A stretch of 23,351 bases of DNA from Zeimonas sp964481165. GTDB taxonomy: Bacteria; Pseudomonadota; Gammaproteobacteria; Burkholderiales; Burkholderiaceae_E. Positions 14,715-22,864 of the stretch are shown in pieces (position 1 is the first letter of the stretch; every line of letters begins with the position of its first letter). Both the position numbers and the translations under genes were made by a program. The notes beneath the pieces are model-generated. The model searched no databases and was not told the origin of the DNA. It was given only the letters and a program-made list of their open reading frames with translations. Where the stretch lies: the NCBI GenBank assembly GCA_964481165.1, contig CAYZYC010000034.1, positions 1-23,351 of the forward strand. Direction: 5' to 3'.

Positions 14715-14972
14715 CTTCCGGCCGGTATCCGGGCTTGCAGCGACGAACCTGCGGTCGAAACCGGGCGATTCGCATGCGGGCCCGCCTTCCCAGCGCTTCG
14801 CCGCGATGCGGCGGCAGGCCAGTGGCAGTGGGCACGCGCGGATTCGCGCGAACGCGAATCCCGCTGCTTACCGTTGCGGGGGCAGCACAGGTTGGTACCG
14901 GATCCGTCGGATCCTGACTCCCTGTTTCCCGTTTATCCGCGTTCCCGAAAAGGAACGCGGGCACCGAAAGCG
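14715..14972 (-). ncRNA. Cobalamin (AdoCbl) riboswitch upstream of btuB
   Basis: Reading the minus strand 5' to 3': CTTTCGGTGC (14970-14961); a 9-bp P2-type hairpin CCGCGTTCC...GGAACGCGG (14937-14960); AAACGGGAA; the core B12 box GCTGCCCCCGCAACGGTAAGC-like sequence (14886-14866; key elements GCCCCCGCAAC and GTAAGC); the CCACTGGCC (14825-14817) and GGGAAGGC (14791-14784) pair; and AAGCCCGGATACCGGCC near 14721. These match the class order and spacing. The riboswitch normally lowers expression when cobalamin is plentiful. It fills most of the 343-bp non-coding stretch between dsbD and btuB. Confidence 0.93.
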
Positions 14973-14978
14973 AGGCGG

Positions 14979-14984
14979 ATTATA
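14979..14984 (-). promoter_or_regulatory. -10 element of the btuB riboswitch transcript
   Basis: A perfect TATAAT on the minus strand overlaps the dsbD stop codon (GGG-CTA-TAA, Gly-Leu-stop). Transcription would start near 14972, right at the 5' edge of the riboswitch. No good -35 is visible. Confidence 0.6.
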
Positions 14985-17394
14985 GCCCCGTCGGCGAAGC
15001 CGGCGGCGAAGGAGGCGGCGACGGCGCGCGCGCGATCCGCGACAACGCGTCGCGCACGATCCCGGTGGTGAGCAGTTCCGGCAGGATCTGCGGCTCGTCG
15101 TCGCCCGGGCCGTACAGCAGGTACAGCGGGACGCCGTTGCGACCGAAGCGCGCGAGTTCGGCGGTGATCGCGTCGTCGCGATGGGTCCAGTCGGCGCGCA
15201 GGCGCACCACGCCGCGTTGCGCCATCTCCGAGACGATCGACTCGCGTTCGAGCACGAGCAGCTTGTTCGCCTGGCAGCTCACGCACCAGGCGGCGGTGAA
15301 ATCGACGAACACCGGCCGTCGCGCGGCGCGCGCCTCGCGCACGCGTTCGCTCGACCAGTCGAGCCACTGCGCGGTGCCAGCGGAAAGCGCCGCACCCGGC
15401 GTCGCGCCGGCAGTCGACGCGCGCAACTGCGCGTCGCCGCGCTGCGTCGCGGGCCAGACCGCCAGCAGCGCCGTCGCGAATGCAGCGGCTGCGAGCGCTG
15501 CAGAGAATCGACGCCTCGCGTGCGTGCCGCGCGTCGATGCCGAAGCGCCGTCCTGCACGAAGCGGCCGAGCAGCCACGCGGCGAATCCGATCAGCACGGC
15601 GCCGATGGCCAGCGCGAACACCGCGTCGATTCCGGCCTGCTGCCCGAGCACCCATCCGAGCCAGGCTGCGGTCGCGTACATGGGAAACGCGAGCGACTGG
15701 CGGAACGTCTCCATCCATCGGCCCGGCCGGGGCAGCCAGCGCAGCCAGCCCGGGAAGAAGCCCAGCAGCAAGTACGGCAAAGCCATGCCGAGCGCGATCG
15801 CCGTGAACACGACCAGCGCGTCGGTCGTCGAACTGCCGAGCGTGTATCCGAGCGCCGAGCCCATGAACGGCGCCGTGCACGGTGTCGCCACGAGCACGGC
15901 GAGCACGCCCGATCCGAACGACCCGAGGATCGGATGCCGCCCGCGCTCGCCGGTGTCGAACCGTCCCAGCCGCGTCAGCGAAGTCCCGATCTGGTAGACG
16001 CCGGAGAAGTTCAGCCCGATCGCGACGAACAGCAACGCCATCGCGGCAACGAAGGCCGGCGACTGCAACTGGAATCCCCACCCCGCGGCTTCACCGGCCG
16101 AGCGCAATGCGAGCAGCAGGCCCGCGAGCACCCAGAAGGACACGACGACTCCGGCCGCGAAGACGAGCGCGTTGATCCGCGACGACGAATCGGCTTCGCC
16201 GTTCTGTCGCATGAAGCCGAGCACCTTGAGTCCGATCACCGGAAACACGCACGGCATCAGGTTCAGGATCAACCCGCCGATCGCGCCGAACAACGCGGCG
16301 ACCCACAGGCTGCCGACGATCGCCGAACCCGACCGCGCGCGATCGTCGCGCGAACCGTCGATCGCCGAGCCGTCGATGCGGCTCGCGCCGGGCGCCGCGC
16401 CGAAGCCCGGCAGCGCCGGCCTGCCGGACGCCGTCGCAGGCATCGCAGCGGGCGCGCCGGCGACGCGCGAGATCTCCGCGCCGGACGTCCACGCCTGCGC
16501 CGCAGCGCGAACCGACAGTTCGCGCGCCCGACCGTCGACGATCACGATCCCGTCGGCGGCTGCCAGCAACGCAGCGGGATCGCGTTGCGCCTCGCGCGCG
16601 CCGTCTTCGCTCAACCGCACGACGAGTTGTGCGCCGACGCCTTCGCCGTCGGCTTCCGACAGCACCTGCTCTTCGGCGTTGCGCAACAGCCCGGTCCGAT
16701 AGGGGAAGAACTCGGCCGTCGAGACCGCGCCCGGCAGGCCGATCGCGAGTCGGTCGCCATCTGCGCGCACGAGTGCGTCGATCGTCTCGCGCGGCGTGCG
16801 CCGTTCGGCCGCGTCGAAGAGCGGCGCGAATCGCGACTTCGCCGCGGTGCCGCTTCGCTGCACCGGCAGTTCGAGCGCGACGTCGGCTTCCCCCGGAATG
16901 CAGATCTCGCGGCACATCAACCACGATGCCTTGCCGGCGAAACGCACGCGTTCGCCGTCGACGTGCGCCGGCACCGTCAGCGGCATCGGCAGCACGATCT
17001 CGTCTTCGTAGCCGTAGTTGGCAAGCGGCGGAATGAACAGGCGCTGCGGGGCGGGCCACTCGATGGCGCCGGCTTCGAAGCCTTCGGGCAGCGCCAGGGC
17101 GACCTGCGTCGGCAGTCCCGAGTCGCCCGGGTTGCGCCAGTACGTGTGCCATTGGGGATCGTGGCGAATGCGCAATCCGAGCTGCATCGCCTCGCCGGGC
17201 ACGATCGCGGCTCGATCGCCGACGAGTTCGACCTCCACCGCGTCGACGCGCACCGCGCCGCCCGCGACAGCGGCGGTACCGGCCTGGGCCAGCGCCGGCC
17301 CCGGGACGAACGACGCGCACGCGACGACGCTCGCCCACAGCAGCGGCAATGCTGCCCGGGCGAGCCGCGCTTGCAGGTGGGAATACACTGTCAT
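14980..17394 (-). CDS. dsbD: DsbD/ScsB-type thiol:disulfide interchange protein
   Basis: This membrane protein moves reducing power from cytoplasmic thioredoxin to periplasmic thiol proteins. The 804-residue product has a signal peptide (about residues 1-37, ending PALAQA), a periplasmic N-domain with a C161-REI-C165 pair in SWLMCREICIPGEADVAL, an eight-helix-type membrane core with NLMPC382VFPVIGLK and VATPC506TAPFMGSALG, and a C-terminal thioredoxin domain with C704-VS-C707 in FTAAWCVSCQANK. The N-domain pattern LMCREICIPG resembles ScsB more than classical E. coli DsbD. The tail is proline-rich (PSPPPSPPASPTGL). The frame is open 45 codons further upstream, but the ATG at 17394 gives the signal peptide. 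Its last codons hold the btuB -10. Confidence 0.9.
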   Translation of the reverse strand: MTVYSHLQARLARAALPLLWASVVACASFVPGPALAQAGTAAVAGGAVRVDAVEVELVGDRAAIVPGEAMQLGLRIRHDPQWHTYWRNPGDSGLPTQVALALPEGFEAGAIEWPAPQRLFIPPLANYGYEDEIVLPMPLTVPAHVDGERVRFAGKASWLMCREICIPGEADVALELPVQRSGTAAKSRFAPLFDAAERRTPRETIDALVRADGDRLAIGLPGAVSTAEFFPYRTGLLRNAEEQVLSEADGEGVGAQLVVRLSEDGAREAQRDPAALLAAADGIVIVDGRARELSVRAAAQAWTSGAEISRVAGAPAAMPATASGRPALPGFGAAPGASRIDGSAIDGSRDDRARSGSAIVGSLWVAALFGAIGGLILNLMPCVFPVIGLKVLGFMRQNGEADSSSRINALVFAAGVVVSFWVLAGLLLALRSAGEAAGWGFQLQSPAFVAAMALLFVAIGLNFSGVYQIGTSLTRLGRFDTGERGRHPILGSFGSGVLAVLVATPCTAPFMGSALGYTLGSSTTDALVVFTAIALGMALPYLLLGFFPGWLRWLPRPGRWMETFRQSLAFPMYATAAWLGWVLGQQAGIDAVFALAIGAVLIGFAAWLLGRFVQDGASASTRGTHARRRFSAALAAAAFATALLAVWPATQRGDAQLRASTAGATPGAALSAGTAQWLDWSSERVREARAARRPVFVDFTAAWCVSCQANKLLVLERESIVSEMAQRGVVRLRADWTHRDDAITAELARFGRNGVPLYLLYGPGDDEPQILPELLTTGIVRDALSRIARAPSPPPSPPASPTGL

Positions 17395-17513
17395 CGGAAT
17401 CCGGCTCAGGCAGGCAGATGGTACCGGAACGCCGGCGCCGGCCCTGCCACGGGCCCGTCGGCCTGGCGCCCTGCGAGCCGGCAGATCGCCCCGATTCCTC
17501 CGCCATCGCTTCG

Positions 17514-17521
17514 TATACCAT
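17514..17521 (+). promoter_or_regulatory. -10 element of the ZapB-like gene, leaderless geometry
   Basis: TATACC at 17514-17519 ends 8 nt before the ATG at 17528; the overlapping TACCAT (17516-17521) ends 6 nt before it. Either places the start of transcription at the start codon. No Shine-Dalgarno is present. Confidence 0.45.
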
Positions 17522-17527
17522 CCCGCC

Positions 17528-17746
17528 ATGGATTACCTGGACCAGGAAATCGAGCGCCTCGGCGAACGTCTCGAGCGCATCCTCGAGGTCGTGCGCCGGC
17601 TCGCCGACGAGAACGCCACGCTGCGCAGCGAGCTCGAAAGCAGTCGGGGCGCCAACGAGGAACTCCAGCAACGCATCGCAGAGGCGCGTGCGCGGGTGCA
17701 GGCAGCGCTGTCGCGACTGCCGCTTCCCGCCGACGGTGCCGAATAG
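17528..17746 (+). CDS. Small coiled-coil protein, ZapB-like (TIGR02449-type)
   Basis: The 72-residue product (MDYLDQEIERLGERLERILEVVRRLADENATLRSELES...) is almost wholly a heptad-patterned alpha-helix with Leu/Ile/Val at regular spacing and no signal peptide or membrane segment. Such short coiled-coil proteins directly upstream of zapA in beta- and gammaproteobacteria are thought to act in division-ring assembly. The gene diverges from dsbD across 133 bp and ends 31 bp before zapA, so the two are probably co-transcribed. Function is inferred from shape and position; sequence alone cannot prove ZapB activity. Confidence 0.85.
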   Translation: MDYLDQEIERLGERLERILEVVRRLADENATLRSELESSRGANEELQQRIAEARARVQAALSRLPLPADGAE

Positions 17747-17777
17747 CGAAGACGACACAGCGACGACGGAACCGCGC

Positions 17778-18080
17778 ATGGAACAGATCGACGTCAGGAT
17801 CCTCGACCGCGAATACCGGCTCGCGGTGAGCCCGGAAACGAAGGCGCAGCTGCTCGAAGCCGTGCAGATCGTCGACGGGAAGATGCGCTCGATCCGCGAT
17901 GCGGGTCGTGTGTCCGGCGCCGACCGCATCGCCGTGATGGCGGCGCTGCAGCTCGCGCACGAACTGCTCGGCGCACAGCACCCGGCGACCGGCGCGCGTT
18001 CGGCGGAAGTCCTCGGCCGCGTGCGAAAGATGAGCGAGACGATCGATGCCGAACTCGAGCGTCAGCAGGATCTCTTCTGA
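17778..18080 (+). CDS. zapA: Cell division protein ZapA
   Basis: ZapA bundles FtsZ filaments and stabilises the division ring. The 100-residue product has the family N-domain MEQIDVRILDREYRLAVSPETKAQLLEAVQIVDGKMRSIRDAGRVSGADRIAVMAALQLAHELL and a C-terminal helix (KMSETIDAELERQQDLF) for dimerisation. A GTG overlapping the end of the previous gene could add 14 residues, but the ATG at 17778 gives the usual N-terminus. The order zapB-like, zapA, 6S RNA is typical of this group. Confidence 0.95.
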   Translation: MEQIDVRILDREYRLAVSPETKAQLLEAVQIVDGKMRSIRDAGRVSGADRIAVMAALQLAHELLGAQHPATGARSAEVLGRVRKMSETIDAELERQQDLF

Positions 18081-18103
18081 CGACTTGCGCGATCGATCCG
18101 CGA

Positions 18104-18109
18104 TAGAAT
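18104..18109 (+). promoter_or_regulatory. -10 element of 6S RNA
   Basis: TAGAAT (5 of 6 matches to consensus) lies 7 nt before the predicted 5' end of 6S RNA at 18116. The promoter begins 24 bp after zapA. No strong -35 is seen. Confidence 0.55.
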
Positions 18110-18115
18110 GGCCGC

Positions 18116-18296
18116 GACCCTGCGGTGTTCGACAAGGCCATACATTCCTTGAACCAATGCTCTGCATCGAGGTCGCGGCGATCGTGCGTACCGCTGTTGT
18201 GATCGTCCCTCGTCGGACGAACCTGATGTGGTACCTGCTGCGGCCGAACTGAACCGATCGGTTCAGGATGCCGGCCTGCCGGCACAGGCGGGGTCC
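18116..18296 (+). ncRNA. ssrS: 6S RNA
   Basis: 6S RNA mimics an open promoter and sequesters housekeeping RNA polymerase in stationary phase. The roughly 180-nt region begins GACCCTGCGGTGTTCG and contains TTCCTTGAACC, both of which resemble betaproteobacterial 6S RNAs. The ends pair: GACCCTGC (18116-18123) with GCGGGGTC (18288-18295), one G-U pair. Placement after zapA is the conserved location. No intrinsic terminator follows, and the EVE gene starts 15 nt later, so the 3' end is probably formed by processing of a longer transcript. Confidence 0.88.
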
Positions 18297-18310
18297 CTTC
18301 CTTGCGCGCG

Positions 18311-18778
<468 letters not shown>

Positions 18779-18788
18779 TCCGCGGTCG

Positions 18789-19595
18789 ATGGACGCCACG
18801 CTGATCGCGTCGTTGCTGCTGCTCGGCGCGTTCACCGGCTTCGCCGCAGGACTGCTCGGAATCGGCGGCGGAATGCTGATGGTTCCCTTCCTGACGATGC
18901 TGCTCACGAGCCAGGGATTCCCGCCCGGCCAGATCGTCAAGATCGCGATCGCGACCTCGCTGACGACGATCCTGTTCACTTCGCTGTCGAGCGTGCGTTC
19001 GCACGCGCGGCGTGGAGCGGTCCGATGGGACATCGCGCGGCGGCTCGTTCCGGGGATCCTCGTCGGTTCGCTGCTCGGTGCGCAGATCGCGTCGCTGCTG
19101 CCCGGTGCGGTGCTGGCGATCGCCTTCGGACTGTTCGTCGGCGCGATGGCCACGCAGATGCTGTGGCCGCGGGCGCTGCACGCCGACCGGACGCTGCCGG
19201 GGGCTGCCGGCATGCTCGGCATGGGCGGGACCATCGGCGTGGTGTCCGCGCTGGCCGGGGCCGGCGGCGGTTTCGTGACGGTGCCGTTCCTCACCCGCGC
19301 CAACGTGCGCATCCACGAGGCGGTCGCGACGAGTGCTGCGTGCGGCTTTCCGATCGCGGCTGCCGGTTCGGTCGGCTACGTGATCGCCGGCTGGAACGCG
19401 CCGCTGCCTGGCGGGACGCTCGGCTACGTCTACCTGCCCGCGCTGCTGGCGATCGTCGCCACCAGCGTGCTGACCGCGCCGCTCGGGGTTCGCGCGGCGC
19501 ATGCGCTGTCGGTGGCGAAGCTGCGTCGCGTCTTCGCGATGCTGCTCTACGCCCTGGCCGCCTACATGCTCTGGAAAGGGTTCACGCTGCGCTGA
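18789..19595 (+). CDS. TauE/SafE-family membrane permease (probable sulfite/organosulfonate exporter)
   Basis: Members of this family export sulfite, sulfoacetate or related anions. The 268-residue product is very hydrophobic, with about eight membrane segments, and shows the internal duplication of the family: GFAAGLLGIGGGMLMVPFLTM near the start and VSALAGAGGGFVTVPFLTR in the second half, plus ATSLTTILFTSLSSVRSHARRGAVRWD. It starts 10 bp after the EVE gene. Its last 14 bp overlap the end of the opposing malonyl-CoA synthetase gene. No sulfur-metabolism gene is nearby, so the substrate remains open. Confidence 0.9.
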   Translation: MDATLIASLLLLGAFTGFAAGLLGIGGGMLMVPFLTMLLTSQGFPPGQIVKIAIATSLTTILFTSLSSVRSHARRGAVRWDIARRLVPGILVGSLLGAQIASLLPGAVLAIAFGLFVGAMATQMLWPRALHADRTLPGAAGMLGMGGTIGVVSALAGAGGGFVTVPFLTRANVRIHEAVATSAACGFPIAAAGSVGYVIAGWNAPLPGGTLGYVYLPALLAIVATSVLTAPLGVRAAHALSVAKLRRVFAMLLYALAAYMLWKGFTLR

Positions 19596-21108
19596 ACGAC
19601 GCGTAGCGCTCGCGCAGCACGTTCTTCTGCACCTTGCCCATCGTGTTGCGCGGCAGCGCATCGACGACGAACACGCGCCGCGGAACCTTGAACGACGCGA
19701 TGCGCGCCTTCAGCGCAGCGACGAGTTGCGATTCGTCGAGCCGCGCGCCGGACTCGGGCACGACGACCGCGGTCACCGCCTCGCCGAAGTCGCGATGCGG
19801 CACGCCGATCACCGCCGATTCGAGCACGCCGTCGATCTCGTCGAGATACGACTCGATCTCCTTCGGGTAGACGTTGTAGCCGCCGGTGATGATCAGGTCC
19901 TTGCTGCGGCCGACGATCGACAGGTAGCCGTTCGCATCGCGCGTGCCGACGTCGCCGGTGCGGAACCAGCCGTCGTCGGTGAATTCCTCGCGCGTCTTTG
20001 CCGGCATGCGCCAGTAGCCGCCGAAGACTCCCGGGCCGCGCACCTGGATCGCGCCGATCGCGCCGACCCCGCATTCGCGCCCGTCGTCTCCGGCCACGCG
20101 CAATTCGACGCCCGGCAGCGGCAGCCCGACCGTGCCCGCCACGCGATTGCCGTCGTACGGATTCGACGCCAGCATCACCGTTTCGCTCATCCCGTAGCGC
20201 TCGAGGATGCGCTGGCCCGTTCGCTCCTCGAAGCGGCGGAACGTATCGACGAGCAGCGGCGCGGAGCCCGATACGAACAGGCGCACGTTTCGCGCCGCTT
20301 CGCCGGTGAACGACGGATCGTCGAGCAGCCGCACGTACATCGTCGGCACGCCCATGAACACGGTCGCGCGCGCGAGCCGCGCGATCACCGCCCGCGGCTC
20401 GAAGCGCGCGAGCCACAGCATCGGGCTGCCCGAGAGCAGCGCGCCGTTACAGGCGACGAACAGCCCGTGGACGTGGAAGATCGGCAGTGCGTGCAGCAGC
20501 ACGTCGCCGGAGCGCCAGCGCCAGTACCGATGCAGCGCCTGCGCGTTGCTGCCGATGTTCCCGTGCGAGAGCATCGCTCCCTTGCTGCGCCCGGTGGTTC
20601 CCGACGTGTAGAGGATGCACGCGAGGTCGTCGGCGCGCGAGACGGCCGTCTCGAACGCGGGCGACTCGGCGCACGCCGCGTCGAGCAGCGAACCCGTGCG
20701 GTCGGCTCCCAGCGTGAACACGTGCCGCACGCCGTGGCGTCGCGCGATCGGCTCGACCCAGCCGCGGTTCGCCGGCGTGCAGACGAACATCGCAGGCTCG
20801 GCATCGCCGACGAAGTAGTCGACCTCGGCCGACTGGTACGCGACGTTCAGCGGCAGATGCACGCAGCCCGCGCGCAACGTCGCCAGGTACAGCAGCAGCG
20901 CTTCCGGAGACTTGTCGACCTGCACCGCGATGCGCTCGCCGGCAGCCAGTCCGAGGCGCCGGATCAGGTTCGCGAGCATCGCGCTCGCACGATCGATGTC
21001 GTTCCAGGTGTACTGCGCGCCGTCTTCGGTCTCGATCGCACAGCCGTCGGGATCGCGCGGGAAACCGCCGCGCAGCAGCGTGTACAGGTTGCCGCAACGT
21101 TCGTGCAT
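19582..21108 (-). CDS. matB: Malonyl-CoA synthetase (AMP-forming acyl-CoA ligase)
   Basis: MatB activates malonate to malonyl-CoA with ATP. The 508-residue product has the adenylation-family motifs ILYTSGTTGRSKGAMLSHGN (P-loop), LHALPIFHVHGLFVA, the MatB-like ERYGMSETVMLASNPYDGNRVAGTVGLPLPGVELRV, GWFRTGDVG, GRSKDLIITGGYNVYPKEIE, and the C-terminal catalytic lysine region PRNTMGKVQKNVLRERY. The RYGMSET...SNPYDG block favours malonate over fatty or aromatic acids, but substrate is by similarity. It starts 12 bp after lgt and is probably co-transcribed with it. No matA (decarboxylase), matC (carrier) or matR is in the window. It converges on the TauE-like gene with a 14-bp overlap. Confidence 0.88.
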   Translation of the reverse strand: MHERCGNLYTLLRGGFPRDPDGCAIETEDGAQYTWNDIDRASAMLANLIRRLGLAAGERIAVQVDKSPEALLLYLATLRAGCVHLPLNVAYQSAEVDYFVGDAEPAMFVCTPANRGWVEPIARRHGVRHVFTLGADRTGSLLDAACAESPAFETAVSRADDLACILYTSGTTGRSKGAMLSHGNIGSNAQALHRYWRWRSGDVLLHALPIFHVHGLFVACNGALLSGSPMLWLARFEPRAVIARLARATVFMGVPTMYVRLLDDPSFTGEAARNVRLFVSGSAPLLVDTFRRFEERTGQRILERYGMSETVMLASNPYDGNRVAGTVGLPLPGVELRVAGDDGRECGVGAIGAIQVRGPGVFGGYWRMPAKTREEFTDDGWFRTGDVGTRDANGYLSIVGRSKDLIITGGYNVYPKEIESYLDEIDGVLESAVIGVPHRDFGEAVTAVVVPESGARLDESQLVAALKARIASFKVPRRVFVVDALPRNTMGKVQKNVLRERYASFSAA

Positions 21109-21120
21109 CGGCGCCGCCCT

Positions 21121-21945
21121 TCAGGCGCGCCCGCGATCGGGCTGGCCGACGCTGCCGCTGCCGGAGCGGCGCGACCACGCGACGAGCACGAGCCCGGCGA
21201 CGAACATCGGCACGCACAACCATTGCCCCATCGTCCATCCCATGGCCTGCAGCCCCAGGAAATCGTCGGGCTCGCGCGCGAACTCGGCGGCGAAACGGAA
21301 CACCGCGTAGCCGATCAGGAAGACGCCGGAAACCATGCCCGCCGGCCGCGGGCGCGCCGAGAACCACCACATCAGCACGAACAGCGCGATGCCTTCGCCG
21401 GCGAACTGGTACAGCTGCGACGGATGCCGCGGCAGCGAATCGACCTGCGGAAAGACCATCGCCCACGGAACGTCGGCAGCCCTTCCCCACAGCTCGCCGT
21501 TGATGAAGTTGCCCATGCGTCCTGCCGCCAGGCCGAGCGGCACCAGCGGCGCGACGAAATCGGCGACACGCCAGAACTGCAGGCCGCGGCGCGCGCAGAA
21601 CCAGCCGACCGCGGCGATCACGCCGAGCAGCCCGCCGTGGAACGACATCCCGCCCTGCCAGACGGCGAGGATCTCGAGCGGATGCGCCAGGTACCAGCCC
21701 GGCTTGTAGAAGAGCACGTAGCCGAGCCGCCCGCCGAGCACGACGCCCACTGCGCCCCAGAACAACAGGTCCTCGAGATCGCGCGCCGACAGCCCGCTGG
21801 ACGAAACGAACTGCGGCTGCTGCAGCCGCCGGCGACCGAGCAGGTAGAACGCCGCGAACGCGATCAGGTACATCAGGCCGTACCAGCGTACGGCAAGCGG
21901 ACCGATCGAGAACGCGATCGGGTCGAACCCGGGATGGACGAGCAT
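21121..21945 (-). CDS. lgt: Prolipoprotein diacylglyceryl transferase Lgt
   Basis: Lgt adds diacylglycerol to the lipobox cysteine of prolipoproteins in the inner membrane; BamE and the ChaN-like protein here would be substrates. The 274-residue product has about seven membrane segments, the N-terminal FDPIAFSIGPLAVRWYGLMYL, GGMSFHGGLLG, and the signature GLAAGRMGNFINGELWGR. The HPSQLYQ block and late EFAREPDDFLG also match the family. CTCCT at 21956-21960 supplies an AGGAG ribosome site 10 nt before the ATG, and CAGAAT (21972-21977, minus) is a possible -10. matB follows closely. Confidence 0.97.
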   Translation of the reverse strand: MLVHPGFDPIAFSIGPLAVRWYGLMYLIAFAAFYLLGRRRLQQPQFVSSSGLSARDLEDLLFWGAVGVVLGGRLGYVLFYKPGWYLAHPLEILAVWQGGMSFHGGLLGVIAAVGWFCARRGLQFWRVADFVAPLVPLGLAAGRMGNFINGELWGRAADVPWAMVFPQVDSLPRHPSQLYQFAGEGIALFVLMWWFSARPRPAGMVSGVFLIGYAVFRFAAEFAREPDDFLGLQAMGWTMGQWLCVPMFVAGLVLVAWSRRSGSGSVGQPDRGRA

Positions 21946-22040
21946 GCGCGTAACGCTCCTGTGCGCGGGCTATTCTGTCACGCGCGCGGCGACGCGCGCG
22001 AGGCCGGATGGACATTCGCGCGGCGGCGCGAATCCTGTCG

Positions 22041-22046
22041 GATAAT
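22041..22046 (+). promoter_or_regulatory. Candidate -10 element of bfr
   Basis: GATAAT lies 34 nt before the bfr ATG, leaving room for a short leader with AGGAG at 22069-22073. It matches only half of the Fur consensus, so I do not call a Fur box here. Confidence 0.4.
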
Positions 22047-22080
22047 CGCCTTCGTCCGCGGCCCGCACAGGAGAACGAAG

Positions 22081-22560
22081 ATGAAGGGCGATACGAAAGC
22101 GATCGAGTGGCTGAACAGGCAGCTGAAGAACGAACTGACGGCGATCAACCAGTACTACCTGCACGCGCGGATGTTCGGCCACTGGGGCCTGCCCGGCCTG
22201 GAGAAGATCGAGTACAAGGAATCGATGGGCGAAATGAAGCACGCCGACAAACTGATCCAGCGCATCCTGCTGCTCGACGGATTGCCGAATCTGCAGGACC
22301 TGGGCAAGTTGAACATCGGCGAGGACACCGAGGAGGTGCTGAACAGCGACCTCGCGCTCGAACGCTCGACGCTCGACACGCTGAAAGGCGGAATCGCGCA
22401 CTGCGAGTCGGTCGGCGACTACGTCTCGCGCGACCTGTTCGTCGACATCCTCGAGGACTCCGAGATCCACGTGGACTTCCTCGAGACGCAGCTCGAACTG
22501 ATCGGCCGCGTCGGCCTGCAGAACTACCAGCAGACGTTCATGAACGAGGAAGCGCCCTGA
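22081..22560 (+). CDS. bfr: Bacterioferritin
   Basis: Bfr forms a 24-subunit haem-containing shell that oxidises Fe2+ and stores iron. The 159-residue product aligns without gaps to E. coli Bfr over most of its length: E18, E51, the haem ligand M52, H54 (in GEMKHAD), E94 and H130 are in place, with LPNLQDLGKLNIGEDTEE fully family-like. The position of the E. coli ferroxidase ligand E127 is Ser here (DSEIH instead of DEEGH), with Glu next to it at 128. AGGAG lies 7 nt before the ATG. It faces bfd, its ferredoxin partner, with a 54-bp gap that shows no terminator. Confidence 0.96.
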   Translation: MKGDTKAIEWLNRQLKNELTAINQYYLHARMFGHWGLPGLEKIEYKESMGEMKHADKLIQRILLLDGLPNLQDLGKLNIGEDTEEVLNSDLALERSTLDTLKGGIAHCESVGDYVSRDLFVDILEDSEIHVDFLETQLELIGRVGLQNYQQTFMNEEAP

Positions 22561-22614
22561 AGATGGGCGCGACGTGGGATATTGCCGGTCAGGCGAGCCG
22601 CGATCGATGCCGAC

Positions 22615-22824
22615 TCAGGCGGCGCATGCGCACGACGACTCGAGCGACGGTCGTTCCTTGCGCACACCGAGCGCGGCGATCATGTCGCGCACCTGCGGAG
22701 CGCACTTGCCGCAGTCTCCGCCGCAGCCGAGTTCGGCGCGCACCTGGCCGACGGTTTGCGCGCCGTCGCTGACTACCGAACGGATCTGGCGGTCGGAGAC
22801 TACTCGGCAGATGCAGACGATCAT
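22615..22824 (-). CDS. bfd: Bacterioferritin-associated ferredoxin Bfd
   Basis: Bfd is a [2Fe-2S] protein that passes electrons to the Bfr haem so that stored iron can be released. The 69-residue product has C4-x-C6 in MIVCICRVVSDRQIR and the second pair C38-x-x-C41 in LGCGGDCGKCAPQVRDMI, the spacing expected for Bfd. The ATG at 22824 is chosen over an upstream in-frame ATG at 22866 because it gives the family N-terminus; the ribosome site is weak. A Fur box lies about 40 nt upstream, consistent with induction when iron is scarce, opposite to storage. Confidence 0.94.
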   Translation of the reverse strand: MIVCICRVVSDRQIRSVVSDGAQTVGQVRAELGCGGDCGKCAPQVRDMIAALGVRKERPSLESSCACAA

Positions 22825-22864
22825 GATCGCGCGGGTCCGTGAGGTGGGTTGGCCACATCTAAGC

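Noticed and set aside
14937..14960. The 9-bp GC-rich hairpin downstream of dsbD as an intrinsic terminator.
   Set aside because: No T-run follows on the minus strand, and its position right after CGGTGC and before AAACGGGAA identifies it as the P2-type stem of the cobalamin riboswitch.
12702..15071. A 789-codon plus-strand open frame opposite btuB and its riboswitch.
   Set aside because: It is antisense to a well-supported receptor gene and a structured RNA, has biased Arg/Ala/Gln composition and no recognisable domain.
15181..17829. An 882-codon plus-strand open frame opposite dsbD.
   Set aside because: It is a shadow of dsbD on the other strand and runs out of frame through the ZapB-like and zapA genes.
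22041..22059. The GATAAT-containing sequence before bfr as a Fur box.
   Set aside because: Only about 10 of 19 positions match the consensus, almost all in the first half; it is better explained as a -10 element.
19501..22560. A 1019-codon plus-strand open frame running antisense to matB and lgt and ending in bfr.
   Set aside because: Only the last 159 codons are protein-like (Bfr). The rest is Arg/His/Asp-rich antisense of two clearly recognised genes, an effect of high GC that removes stop codons.
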